In this document: positions 1-4,732 of the stretch, in pieces
How the letters are laid out: the number at the start of each line of letters is the position of its first letter
Numbering within the stretch: position 1 is the stretch's first letter
Assembly (NCBI GenBank): GCA_028697435.1
Contig: JAQVFD010000113.1
Location: 1 to 7,007 of the forward strand
Direction of reading: 5' to 3'
Source: Clostridiaceae bacterium
GTDB lineage: Bacteria > Bacillota > Clostridia > Lutisporales > Lutisporaceae
DNA: 7,007 nucleotides
The notes under the pieces: model-generated
Seen by the model: only the letters and a program-made list of their open reading frames with translations
Told to the model about the DNA's origin: nothing
Databases searched by the model: none
Translations under genes and position numbers: made by a program

Positions 1-297
1 AAGTTCCTTCCCTACTCCTTTAGAACGGTATTTATCTATTACCGCCAATTCTAGAATTTCTGCAATTTTTGCTGTATGATGAAGTTGATACTCTATCCGA
101 AGATTTAAACAGCCAATGACAGTTCCGCTATGTTCCGCCACAAAACACAAATACCTATCATCTTCAAGATATTTTTTAAGAACCTCTTGAAATTTTTCAT
201 AATCCAATATTGTATTTTCCATATCACAAATCAAATCATATATAACATTTATGTCAGATAGCTTTGCTATTCTAATAGTCGTTTTTCTCATCTCCAT
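1..297 (-). CDS. GNAT-family N-acetyltransferase, C-terminus cut off by the window edge
   Basis: The reading frame runs from ATG at 297 to the window edge and gives 99 residues with no stop; typical GNAT proteins have 140-170. The visible part begins TTIRIAKLSDI, as GNAT N-termini do, has a central strand (YLCFVAEHSGTVIGCLNLRI), and ends in ELAVIDKYRSKGVGKEL. That last stretch is motif A with the acetyl-CoA pyrophosphate loop R-x-x-G-x-G at residues 91-96. The family transfers an acetyl group from acetyl-CoA to an amine; the substrate cannot be told. An in-frame TGA lies two codons before ATG 297, so that is the longest start; ATG 291 is an alternative, and neither has a strong Shine-Dalgarno site. 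The gene follows, on the same strand, the structured GC-rich element at 400-602, and may be the next cassette of an integron-like array (inference). Confidence 0.85.
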   Translation of the reverse strand, partial: MEMRKTTIRIAKLSDINVIYDLICDMENTILDYEKFQEVLKKYLEDDRYLCFVAEHSGTVIGCLNLRIEYQLHHTAKIAEILELAVIDKYRSKGVGKEL

Positions 298-399
298 TTC
301 TCATATAGTATACATATAAATCAACTTTACTTCGCATTTTTTAGTTGATACGCAATATAGAAACATTCCTTCTTATATAACCAATCAGCACCATATGTC

Positions 400-602
400 A
401 GATAACGGTTCCGCACTCACGACATCACTGAACCGGACTTACAGAGCCTGTCCTCCAGGCGGAGCTTCGCTCCCGGTGAAGGGGTGTGGTTGCTGCCCTT
501 CTCCAAAGCAAATACAGCCGGCAACCCAAGGCACGGCTTGCCCGCAGAGATCTTGCCTTTCAGTGCCGCTAAGTTAGGGCATTGTTATACGAAGTCACGC
601 GC
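400..602 (-). repeat. GC-rich structured element, attC-like candidate, in an otherwise gene-free stretch (298-653)
   Basis: Bases 421-600 are about 57% G+C by hand count (103 of 180), whereas 301-360 is 25%. The block has short inverted termini: ATAAC at 402-406 and GTTAT at 584-588. Inside are several perfect short stems: CGGTTC/GAACCG (406-411/430-435), GGAGC/GCTCC (461-465/469-473), GAAGGG/CCCTTC (478-483/496-501), GGTTGC/GCAACC (488-493/521-526), and the competing AAGGCA/TGCCTT (528-533/554-559) and GGCAC/GTGCC (530-534/563-567). Read on the minus strand it starts GTATAAC and ends GTTATCT, resembling R'' (RYYYAAC) and R' (GTTRRRY) of integron attC sites, each with mismatches. At about 190 bp it is longer than common attC sites. 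A structured RNA or a non-autonomous mobile element are alternatives. The rest of 298-653 holds only A+T-rich leader DNA and one hairpin. Confidence 0.5.
584..602. repeat. Left copy of a 19-bp inverted boundary repeat
   Basis: GTTATACGAAGTCACGCGC at 584-602 matches the reverse complement of 1712-1730 at 17 of 19 positions; the first ten bases are identical. The two copies bound a 1147-bp segment that holds both small membrane-protein genes. The outside flanks (GGGCATT on the left, TCTTAG on the right) show no target-site duplication. Confidence 0.75.
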
Positions 603-613
603 CTTCGAAGTTC

Positions 614-640
614 AGAGGCTGGCAGAACGTCAGCCCCTCT
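614..640. repeat. Hairpin between the structured element and the membrane-protein gene
   Basis: AGAGGCTG at 614-621 pairs with CAGCCCCTCT at 631-640, leaving a two-base bulge and a 9-base loop. It lies 13 bases beyond the stop codon of the minus-strand membrane-protein gene. It has no T-tract on either strand, so it is a poor intrinsic terminator, though it might protect the 3' end of the mRNA. Confidence 0.5.
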
Positions 641-653
641 AAAGATCTCCATT

Positions 654-1343
654 TTATACGATATTCTGATCTTGAATATTCCTAAACAGTTTAGATAAAT
701 ATATTGTAGCCGTTAAAATAGTAACACCCATTCCTATATTCATGAACAGAAATACAATAATAACTATATCAAATAGATAACCAATGGCACTAGTTAGCAT
801 CATAATACCATTTGATAAGAACGCGTACTTAATTATTCTCTCAATCTTGGTATTACCAAATGCCCATGCCACAAAAATACACGATAGTCCGAAAAAAATC
901 GTCCACCCAAGCATATTGATAGCAGCTATTCCAGAAATGGGGTTTGCTTGGATAAACTGTTCAAGTCCATTTGTTTGACCAGATTTAATTTGCATTCGCA
1001 CCACACTTATTTGAATAAAGTAATTTATACCTATCAATGCAAAAAAACCTATACCAAAAAGTTCTGCTATCTTAGCATAGTACTTCTTTGATAATTCGGT
1101 AATTTCCTCAATGCTGCAGAGCTGAATAACAAAGCATGCACCATAAAGAATCATCAAAAGCATGGCAATATGCTTAAAGGTTTGATTAGTAGTTTGAACT
1201 GCCTTTACATAGGTTTCAAAGTTTGTCCATATAAATACAGGATTTACGAGCAGAATTGCAATAAAACAAATGGTATACGCAGCAAAAGCTATCACAGCTA
1301 TAACTGCTGACCAGTAGCCGACATTCAATGCCTTTTTATTCAT
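654..1343 (-). CDS. Multi-pass membrane protein of unknown function (229 aa)
   Basis: The product is almost entirely hydrophobic. About six membrane segments can be read, near residues 13-36, 58-77, 92-113, 138-162, 175-196 and 198-218. Short charged stretches between them include SIEEITELSKKYYAK and GNTKIERIIK. No catalytic motif, transporter signature or signal peptide is recognisable. It resembles the broad group of uncharacterised clostridial membrane proteins of DUF4386-like architecture, but that is only an impression. ATG 1343 is preceded by GGGAG about nine bases upstream. A second, smaller membrane-protein gene lies 46 bp upstream on the same strand, and both sit inside the segment bounded by the 19-bp inverted repeats, so they probably travel and are expressed together. 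Function is unknown. Confidence 0.75.
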   Translation of the reverse strand: MNKKALNVGYWSAVIAVIAFAAYTICFIAILLVNPVFIWTNFETYVKAVQTTNQTFKHIAMLLMILYGACFVIQLCSIEEITELSKKYYAKIAELFGIGFFALIGINYFIQISVVRMQIKSGQTNGLEQFIQANPISGIAAINMLGWTIFFGLSCIFVAWAFGNTKIERIIKYAFLSNGIMMLTSAIGYLFDIVIIVFLFMNIGMGVTILTATIYLSKLFRNIQDQNIV

Positions 1344-1389
1344 TAATATATCTCCCTTACTATATTTTTTGTACAGTAAAAGGAGACTT

Positions 1390-1593
1390 TTATTCTAGCT
1401 TATGCGTAAAAAGAATAATTTTACTAAATGGAAAAAAACAAATCCCAAGAATCACAAGAAAAACCATATGCATAAAAACATAGTAAATGCTATTGTCTAT
1501 AATAATTACATTTGTTAAAAAAGAAATAAATGTTATAAAAAATATAAACACCATTAACAATATCATTACTGTTATTATTCGGTTTTTCCTCAT
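1390..1593 (-). CDS. Small two-helix membrane protein (67 aa), unknown function
   Basis: The 67-residue frame starts at ATG 1593 after GAGGATG, nine bases upstream. It has a basic N-terminus (MRKNR), a first hydrophobic helix near residues 7-31, a short polar turn (DNSIYY) and a second helix near 38-59, then a charged tail (THKLE). No family is recognised. The ribosome binding site, the promoter-like palindrome just upstream and its position 46 bp ahead of the larger membrane-protein gene argue that it is real. Low-complexity hydrophobic frames in A+T-rich DNA can be spurious, so confidence is moderate. A partner or small subunit of the larger membrane protein is the simplest guess; a small membrane toxin cannot be excluded. 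Confidence 0.55.
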   Translation of the reverse strand: MRKNRIITVMILLMVFIFFITFISFLTNVIIIDNSIYYVFMHMVFLVILGICFFPFSKIILFTHKLE

Positions 1594-1635
1594 AATTCAT
1601 CCATCCTCTATCCAAACTTAATGGGTAATAATTAC

Positions 1636-1664
1636 ATTATAACATATATATGTTATCATTTATA
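1636..1664 (-). promoter_or_regulatory. Probable promoter and operator palindrome of the membrane-protein genes
   Basis: The minus strand carries a TATAAT (1636-1641) followed about 40 bases later by the small membrane-protein start. Overlapping it is a perfect 18-bp palindrome, ATAACATATATATGTTAT, at 1639-1656. The matching -35 is weak (TATAAA at 1659-1664, spacing 17). Palindromes overlapping a -10 are typical repressor sites; the ACAT/ATGT half-sites resemble those of PadR-like regulators, but no such regulator gene is present in the window. Confidence 0.4.
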
Positions 1665-1711
1665 CTTCAAACTTTCTCCAAATAAGCACACCACATGATT
1701 TGGGCTATACC

Positions 1712-1730
1712 GCGCGCGATTTCGTATAAC
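1712..1730. repeat. Right copy of the 19-bp inverted boundary repeat
   Basis: The 19 bases ending in ATTTCGTATAAC at 1730 are the inverted partner of 584-602 (17 of 19 identical after reverse complementing). On the minus strand this reads GTTATACGAAATC, which would be the 5' end of the membrane-protein cassette if the array is integron-like. Alternating CG at 1711-1718 precedes it. Confidence 0.75.
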
Positions 1731-1746
1731 TCTTAGAAATGCATTT

Positions 1747-2088
1747 GTGCATTTGTGTGCCAGGTGCAAAGGTTATTGGGTTACTATAATCGATAAGAAT
1801 AATAACCTAATAACCTCTGAGCCTGGCATTTACTCTATTTATCCTGCAGTTTTTAACTATGCGGAAGATGGAATTTCCATAATGTTTCCTGATTTACCGG
1901 GTTGTATGCCCTGTGCATCTGATATCGATGAAGCAATGCACAATGCAAAAGAAGCTTTGGCACTGCATTTATATGGAATGGAAGAAGATAATGACTTAAT
2001 ACCCGAACCCACAACTATTGATAAGATTAAATTGAAGCCAAATCAGGCAATTATTCTCGTTAAAATACAAATGGGGCTATCGCATTAG
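1747..2088 (+). pseudogene. HicB-family antitoxin remnant, both ends replaced
   Basis: Residues 31-110 of the open frame match the HicB-like antitoxin core: YPAVFNYAEDGISIMF, the hallmark FPDLPGC, a helix DIDEAMHNAKEALALHLY, then IPEPTTID and LVKIQM. HicB proteins neutralise HicA mRNA-cleaving toxins and usually carry a C-terminal DNA-binding domain. Here the frame stops four residues after the final strand, inside the hairpin at 2069-2121, so the DNA-binding part is missing. At the 5' end the only starts are GTG 1747 or a late internal ATG, and the first ~28 codons are encoded by a large stem-loop (1757-1829) with no resemblance to HicB. No ribosome binding site or HicA partner lies next to it. 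I read it as a decayed gene, though a short orphan HicB-like protein is not ruled out. Confidence 0.65.
1757..1829. repeat. Large two-part inverted repeat (stem-loop) fused to the HicB remnant
   Basis: An outer stem TGCCAGG/CCTGGCA (1758-1764/1822-1828) and an inner 14-bp stem AGGTTATTGGGTTA/TAACCTAATAACCT (1770-1783/1803-1816, one G-T pair) are separated by symmetric 5-base internal loops and close on a 19-base loop. Just before it, AAATGCA (1737-1743) and TGCATTT (1748-1754) form another small inverted repeat. The 3' edge of the stem meets the first recognisable HicB codons. Confidence 0.7.
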
Positions 2089-2121
2089 CGATTAATTAAC
2101 CGCCAGTGCGCAGCCCCATTT
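2069..2121 (-). terminator. Palindrome acting as probable terminator of the XRE-desulfoferrodoxin gene
   Basis: AAATGGGGCT at 2069-2078 and AGCCCCATTT at 2112-2121 form a perfect 10-bp stem; further pairing of CGCA with TGCG extends it. On the minus strand the 3' arm is followed by GTATTTTAA, a modest U-tract, 14 bases after the stop of the regulator gene. On the plus strand the arm begins within the last codons of the HicB remnant. Confidence 0.6.
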
Positions 2122-2134
2122 AAAATGATTGAAA

Positions 2135-2716
2135 TCACTCATTCACCCATAATCCGTGCTGATTGCAGCACAAATAAATCTTTCCGCGATTCATTTTGGG
2201 AAAACGTACTTCGCTGCCTTGTTCCGGGTACAACTTGACAAAGAGTACTCTGTCGTATGCAACATAGGCTATAAAATTGATGTAATGCGTTTTGGTCATC
2301 TCATGATCAAATGTGATGTAATAATCATTCTCTATCTCTTCCACCGTAATCTTGTGAGTATTCTCAATCGGTTTTGGGATAAGCGGCGCCAGTTTTCGTC
2401 CACAGCAAGAGACATCAGACTCCCCTGTAGAGGTTAGTGTATTTCCGCAATTGGGACACATATAAAATTTGATTCTTTTCATATTCCCTCCATCTGCATT
2501 ATTAGGTTCCAAATCCCCCAATAGTATTTTTTCAATGTTTACGTTTAGTACTTCGGAGAGTTCACGAAGAATTGAAATATCAGGGCATCCCAACCCACGT
2601 TCCCATTTTGAAATGGTCTTGTCACTGATATTCATAGAGTCGGCAAGCTGTTTTTGTGTCATACCCTTTTCTTTTCGCAAAGCAAATATCAGCCTTCCAA
2701 CCTTAATACAATCCAT
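2135..2716 (-). CDS. XRE-family HTH regulator fused to a desulfoferrodoxin (superoxide reductase)-like domain
   Basis: Residues 6-62 are a Cro/C1-type helix-turn-helix (LRKEKGMTQKQLADSMNISD, then TISKWERG and PDISILRELSEVLNV). Residues 84-108 look like a desulforedoxin iron site, CPNCG and SCCGRK, giving C87, C90, C104 and C105. Residues 118-193 match the second domain of desulfoferrodoxin: H121, H138 and H144 in DHEMTKTHYI, and C184/H187 in CNQHGLW, which is the His4-Cys iron-site pattern. The enzyme reduces superoxide to peroxide in anaerobes. The Lys that precedes the first His in classical enzymes (EKH) is Thr here (NTH), so sensing rather than catalysis is plausible (inference). ATG 2716 follows GGAGGTGG. 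The gene has its own promoter and lies downstream of the DUF1835 gene, same strand. Function as a redox-responsive regulator is not shown. Confidence 0.8.
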   Translation of the reverse strand: MDCIKVGRLIFALRKEKGMTQKQLADSMNISDKTISKWERGLGCPDISILRELSEVLNVNIEKILLGDLEPNNADGGNMKRIKFYMCPNCGNTLTSTGESDVSCCGRKLAPLIPKPIENTHKITVEEIENDYYITFDHEMTKTHYINFIAYVAYDRVLFVKLYPEQGSEVRFPKMNRGKIYLCCNQHGLWVNE

Positions 2717-2720
2717 AATG

Positions 2721-2765
2721 CCACCTCCATTTATTAAGAATACTCGCAGACGGACTATAATTCAA
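2721..2765 (-). promoter_or_regulatory. Sigma-A-type promoter and ribosome binding site of the XRE-desulfoferrodoxin gene
   Basis: On the minus strand TTGAAT (2760-2765) and TATTCT (2737-2742) are 17 bases apart. The Shine-Dalgarno sequence GGAGGTGG (2721-2728) stands four bases before ATG 2716. The leader would be short, about 15 bases. Confidence 0.55.
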
Positions 2766-2791
2766 TAAACGCTCCGTAGAGTCTATGTATC

Positions 2792-3688
2792 TTAAAGATT
2801 TGCTTTCTTTAATATTTTTCCATACGGATGAGATGCATCCTTATCTCCGACAATTTCCAGTATACCATCAGCTATCATCTTTTTGATACGCAAGGCATAC
2901 CAGCCATCTCCAACTCCCAAAGGATGCTTCCCTAAAATAGCCCCAATAAGCTTAGCCATAACAAATTCTTGCTCAGGAATATTTTTAATAATAATATGGT
3001 CATAAAAATCTTCAGGAACAGAAATCAGTTTACCATTGACCAATGCCCGCAATGGTGCATTCTCAGCTCTCAGTTCATTCCAAAGAGTGCTTTGCATGCG
3101 TTTTTCATTATTAGTTATCTCGTATTCCAAGGATAAGAATCTATAATACTGACCCGGTGAAATCTCTGCCCAATCAGTGTAGGATTGTATCGTGTTATCA
3201 GAGATTTCCCAATACTCAGGCAGTGTAATAGTACTGATTTTGCATTCAATGTTTCTCAATGTGTCACAGAGAAAAGCAAAAGCACAAGCCGAAAATGGTG
3301 TATTACTTCTCCAAACCCGTATTGCTTCTCCGTTTCTCGCGGCGGTAAGTAATTTTTCAAGGTCTTCAAGCTGAGAGTTAAAATATTGTTCTATTTCGTT
3401 ATCCTCAAAGGTAACAGATCCTAATACCTTGAGAAATACATTTTTGCGGGCTTCACTGTCAATTCCGCGGGCAATATCACCTATATCCAAGTTAAATCCG
3501 ATGCAGACAACATCCTTGGAATTTCCTCCAAGGGCTTCACCTTCAAACTGACTTTTCAATTCTATTTTTGATAGTTTCTTGCCTTTACCTATATATCCGA
3601 TAGCACCGCTAAGCATATTATATTTGTTATAGTTTTTTGCCATTTTCATTGCACCTTTTGCGCTATCACTAAATACGACTTCCAGCAT
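2792..3688 (-). CDS. DUF1835 / DUF3658 domain protein, function unknown
   Basis: The N-terminal part (residues 1 to about 155) fits DUF1835: it opens MLEVVFSDSAKGAMKMAKN, has VCIGFNLDIGDI at 61-72 and IRVWRSNTPFSACAF at 123-137. The C-terminal part (about 190-298) fits DUF3658, with APLRALVNGKLISVPEDFYD at 211-230 and a winged-helix-like end (KLIGAILGK, WYALRIKKMI, SHPYGKILKK). The length, 298, is usual for this two-domain Firmicute family, which has no established activity. I know it from family resemblance, not from a search. ATG 3688 is preceded by GGGGTG five bases upstream. The gene stands between the terminator of the toxin-antitoxin operon and the promoter of the XRE-desulfoferrodoxin gene. 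A TATAAT at 3701-3706 could be its -10, but no good -35 is seen. Confidence 0.8.
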   Translation of the reverse strand: MLEVVFSDSAKGAMKMAKNYNKYNMLSGAIGYIGKGKKLSKIELKSQFEGEALGGNSKDVVCIGFNLDIGDIARGIDSEARKNVFLKVLGSVTFEDNEIEQYFNSQLEDLEKLLTAARNGEAIRVWRSNTPFSACAFAFLCDTLRNIECKISTITLPEYWEISDNTIQSYTDWAEISPGQYYRFLSLEYEITNNEKRMQSTLWNELRAENAPLRALVNGKLISVPEDFYDHIIIKNIPEQEFVMAKLIGAILGKHPLGVGDGWYALRIKKMIADGILEIVGDKDASHPYGKILKKANL

Positions 3689-3710
3689 ATATTCACCCCT
3701 ATTATATTAT

Positions 3711-3739
3711 TTTAGGGACTCCCATTGGGCGCCCCTAAA
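3711..3739 (-). terminator. Intrinsic terminator after the HicA-like gene
   Basis: On the minus strand TTTAGGGGCGCCCA and TGGGAGTCCCTAAA pair over 14 positions with one G-U and one mismatch, followed by an A+T-rich but not pure-T tail (ATAATATAATA). It lies 6 bases beyond the stop codon of the HicA-like gene and before the DUF1835 gene. Confidence 0.65.
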
Positions 3740-3745
3740 CATAAC

Positions 3746-3979
3746 TTATATACTATTTAAGAATTCATTGTATTCTTGTGCGATGCTAAAACCTAATTCT
3801 TTTAAATAACAGTTGAACGTTCCTGTTGGTACATCTTTACCACCGCTATGTTTGTGTATCATTATTCTAACAAACCTGCCTTTCACAAAGCCCTTCCATA
3901 AGATACCGTTTGTTTTCGGGATACCCTTTAAACCCAAGGCTTTGCACACCCTTTCAAGGTCGCGAAAACTCGTTGTCAA
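3746..3979 (-). CDS. HicA-like toxin candidate (77 aa)
   Basis: The C-terminal half matches the end of HicA/YcfA proteins: IHKHSGGKDVPTGTFNCYLKELGF (within residues 41-64) parallels their PxHxxKEIxxGTLxxILKQAG. HicA is a double-stranded-RNA-binding-fold ribonuclease that cleaves mRNA. The GSH motif that normally carries the catalytic His is replaced by NGILW (residues 24-28), so activity, if any, must differ. I chose TTG 3979 as start: GGGGTGG (3985-3991) stands five bases upstream, the protein then begins MTTSFRDLERV as HicA proteins do, and it starts 17 bp after the antitoxin stop. The longer frame from TTG 4042 overlaps the antitoxin gene by 46 bp and lacks a site. It is the second gene of the operon and its presumed partner is the Phd/HicB-like protein. 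A non-toxic relative is possible. Confidence 0.6.
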   Translation of the reverse strand: MTTSFRDLERVCKALGLKGIPKTNGILWKGFVKGRFVRIMIHKHSGGKDVPTGTFNCYLKELGFSIAQEYNEFLNSI

Positions 3980-3984
3980 TATTG

Positions 3985-3991
3985 CCACCCC
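3985..3991 (-). promoter_or_regulatory. Ribosome binding site that decides the HicA-like start
   Basis: GGGGTGG is read on the minus strand five bases before TTG 3979. It lies just past the stop codon of the upstream antitoxin (3997-3999) and favours the short HicA-like product over the frame starting at TTG 4042. Confidence 0.5.
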
Positions 3992-3996
3992 GTTTA

Positions 3997-4449
3997 CTAG
4001 ACTAAGTTCAACACCTCTAATAACTCTGATTCTGTTTTGCAATGGCTAATCCGCATAAAGTATGGATATTGCTTTTTTGGGGGATCAATTCTCATGTAAA
4101 GCTCTATATCTTCAAAAAAGTCTTCCGTTAATGCCATTATGTTATCCAAAATAATTCTTGTAGCTTCTTCCTTTGTATCCCCACTACCAAATGCATTTAT
4201 TTCTTTTAAACAAATTTCGTGCTGCTTCGTTTCTTTATCAAATGTTATTTCAGGATTAAACTCGTATTTTTCTAATATATCTTCTAACAGGTCTGTTGAT
4301 ATAATTGATACTGTCGGACCTCCCTTTTTCACATTACCGGTTAAAACAACCTGAAAGTTGTTTATAACCTTAAAGATTATGTCTGATATATTGTTTCTAA
4401 GGTCTTTAAGACCTATTATTTTCATACCCCCTATGTTTTCCATGTTCAT
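3997..4449 (-). CDS. Antitoxin candidate: Phd/YefM-like N-terminus with HicB-like C-terminal region
   Basis: From ATG 4449 the product has 150 residues. Residues 9-60 look like a Phd/YefM antitoxin (MKIIGLKDLRNNISDI, then VVLTGN, TVSIISTDLLEDILE), the part that binds DNA as a dimer. Residues 65-118 recall HicB's folded domain: PEITFDKETKQHEICLKEI, GSGDTKEEA and a helix LDNIMALTEDFFEDIELY. The remainder (YPYFMRISHCKTESELLEVL) is of unknown role, perhaps toxin binding. I chose ATG 4449 because GGAGGG (4453-4458) is directly upstream; ATG 4443 is also possible. An in-frame ATG at 4581 would add 44 hydrophilic residues, but the promoter places the transcript start about 13 bases before it, within its weak site. 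First gene of an operon with the HicA-like gene, probably self-repressed through the dyads at 4618-4645. Confidence 0.65.
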   Translation of the reverse strand: MNMENIGGMKIIGLKDLRNNISDIIFKVINNFQVVLTGNVKKGGPTVSIISTDLLEDILEKYEFNPEITFDKETKQHEICLKEINAFGSGDTKEEATRIILDNIMALTEDFFEDIELYMRIDPPKKQYPYFMRISHCKTESELLEVLNLV

Positions 4450-4594
4450 ACACCCTCCTTTAACTAAAGACTTCGACTCGCCTTTATAACCTCCTTGACT
4501 ACCCTCCTTTATAATTTTAGTTTCCTCACAATTTTCATAATTGTTTATATCTCTATTCTGTTTGCCATTATTATTTTCCATATTATATTTACCT
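4450..4594 (-). promoter_or_regulatory. Leader with repeated Shine-Dalgarno-like sequences
   Basis: Between the promoter and ATG 4449, the minus strand holds AAAGGAGGGT twice (4452-4461 and 4501-4510) and AAGGAGGTT (4488-4496). Only the first is placed before a good start codon. The region is also open in frame from ATG 4581, so it may be either an untranslated leader or a hydrophilic N-terminal extension of the antitoxin. Confidence 0.4.
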
Positions 4595-4600
4595 ACCTTT

Positions 4601-4629
4601 ATTATAATTCTATGTTTACATCATGTCAA
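4601..4629 (-). promoter_or_regulatory. Consensus sigma-A promoter of the toxin-antitoxin operon
   Basis: On the minus strand TTGACA (4624-4629) and TATAAT (4601-4606) are exactly 17 bases apart, a full match to the consensus in both boxes. Transcription should start near 4594. Such a strong promoter usually needs a repressor. Confidence 0.85.
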
Positions 4630-4645
4630 TAGTGTACATCATGTA
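4618..4645. promoter_or_regulatory. Two dyad operator sites overlapping the promoter
   Basis: ACATCATGT occurs at 4618-4626 and 4636-4644, each a dyad around a central base; the second extends to TACATCATGTA (4635-4645). The centres are 18 bp apart, and the first site overlaps the -35 box. This arrangement fits cooperative autorepression by the antitoxin or toxin-antitoxin complex (inference). Confidence 0.6.
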
Positions 4646-4675
4646 TCTTATCCTACTGATAATTTTTTATTCTCG

Positions 4676-4722
4676 AATTAAAAAATAACCGCCACTCTTT
4701 TCAACTAAGAGCGGCGGCTATT
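4676..4722 (-). terminator. Intrinsic terminator of the ylqF end of the translation operon
   Basis: On the minus strand AATAGCCGCCGCTCTT and AAGAGTGGCGGTTATT form a 16-bp stem with two G-U pairs and a 7-base loop, followed by TTTTTTAATTC. On the plus strand both G-U pairs become mismatches, so the minus strand is the working direction. It lies about 75 bases past the ylqF stop. Confidence 0.85.
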
Positions 4723-4732
4723 TGTCTATTCT

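Noticed and set aside
395..577. Plus-strand open frame of 60 codons
   Set aside because: It lies wholly in the GC-rich structured block, has no ribosome binding site or recognisable domain, and its odd Cys/Pro-rich composition reflects base composition and internal stems.
580..596. loxP-like half site (ACTTCGTATA)
   Set aside because: Ten bases match a loxP arm, but the second arm and 8-bp spacer are absent; the match follows from the boundary repeat.
584..1730. Insertion sequence with terminal inverted repeats
   Set aside because: The inverted 19-bp ends fit, but there is no transposase, no target-site duplication in the flanks, and one end continues into a structured block; a cassette-like reading explains more.
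3980..4042. Longer HicA-like start at TTG 4042
   Set aside because: It overlaps the antitoxin gene, has no Shine-Dalgarno site, and adds residues unlike HicA N-termini; TTG 3979 has GGGGTGG in position.
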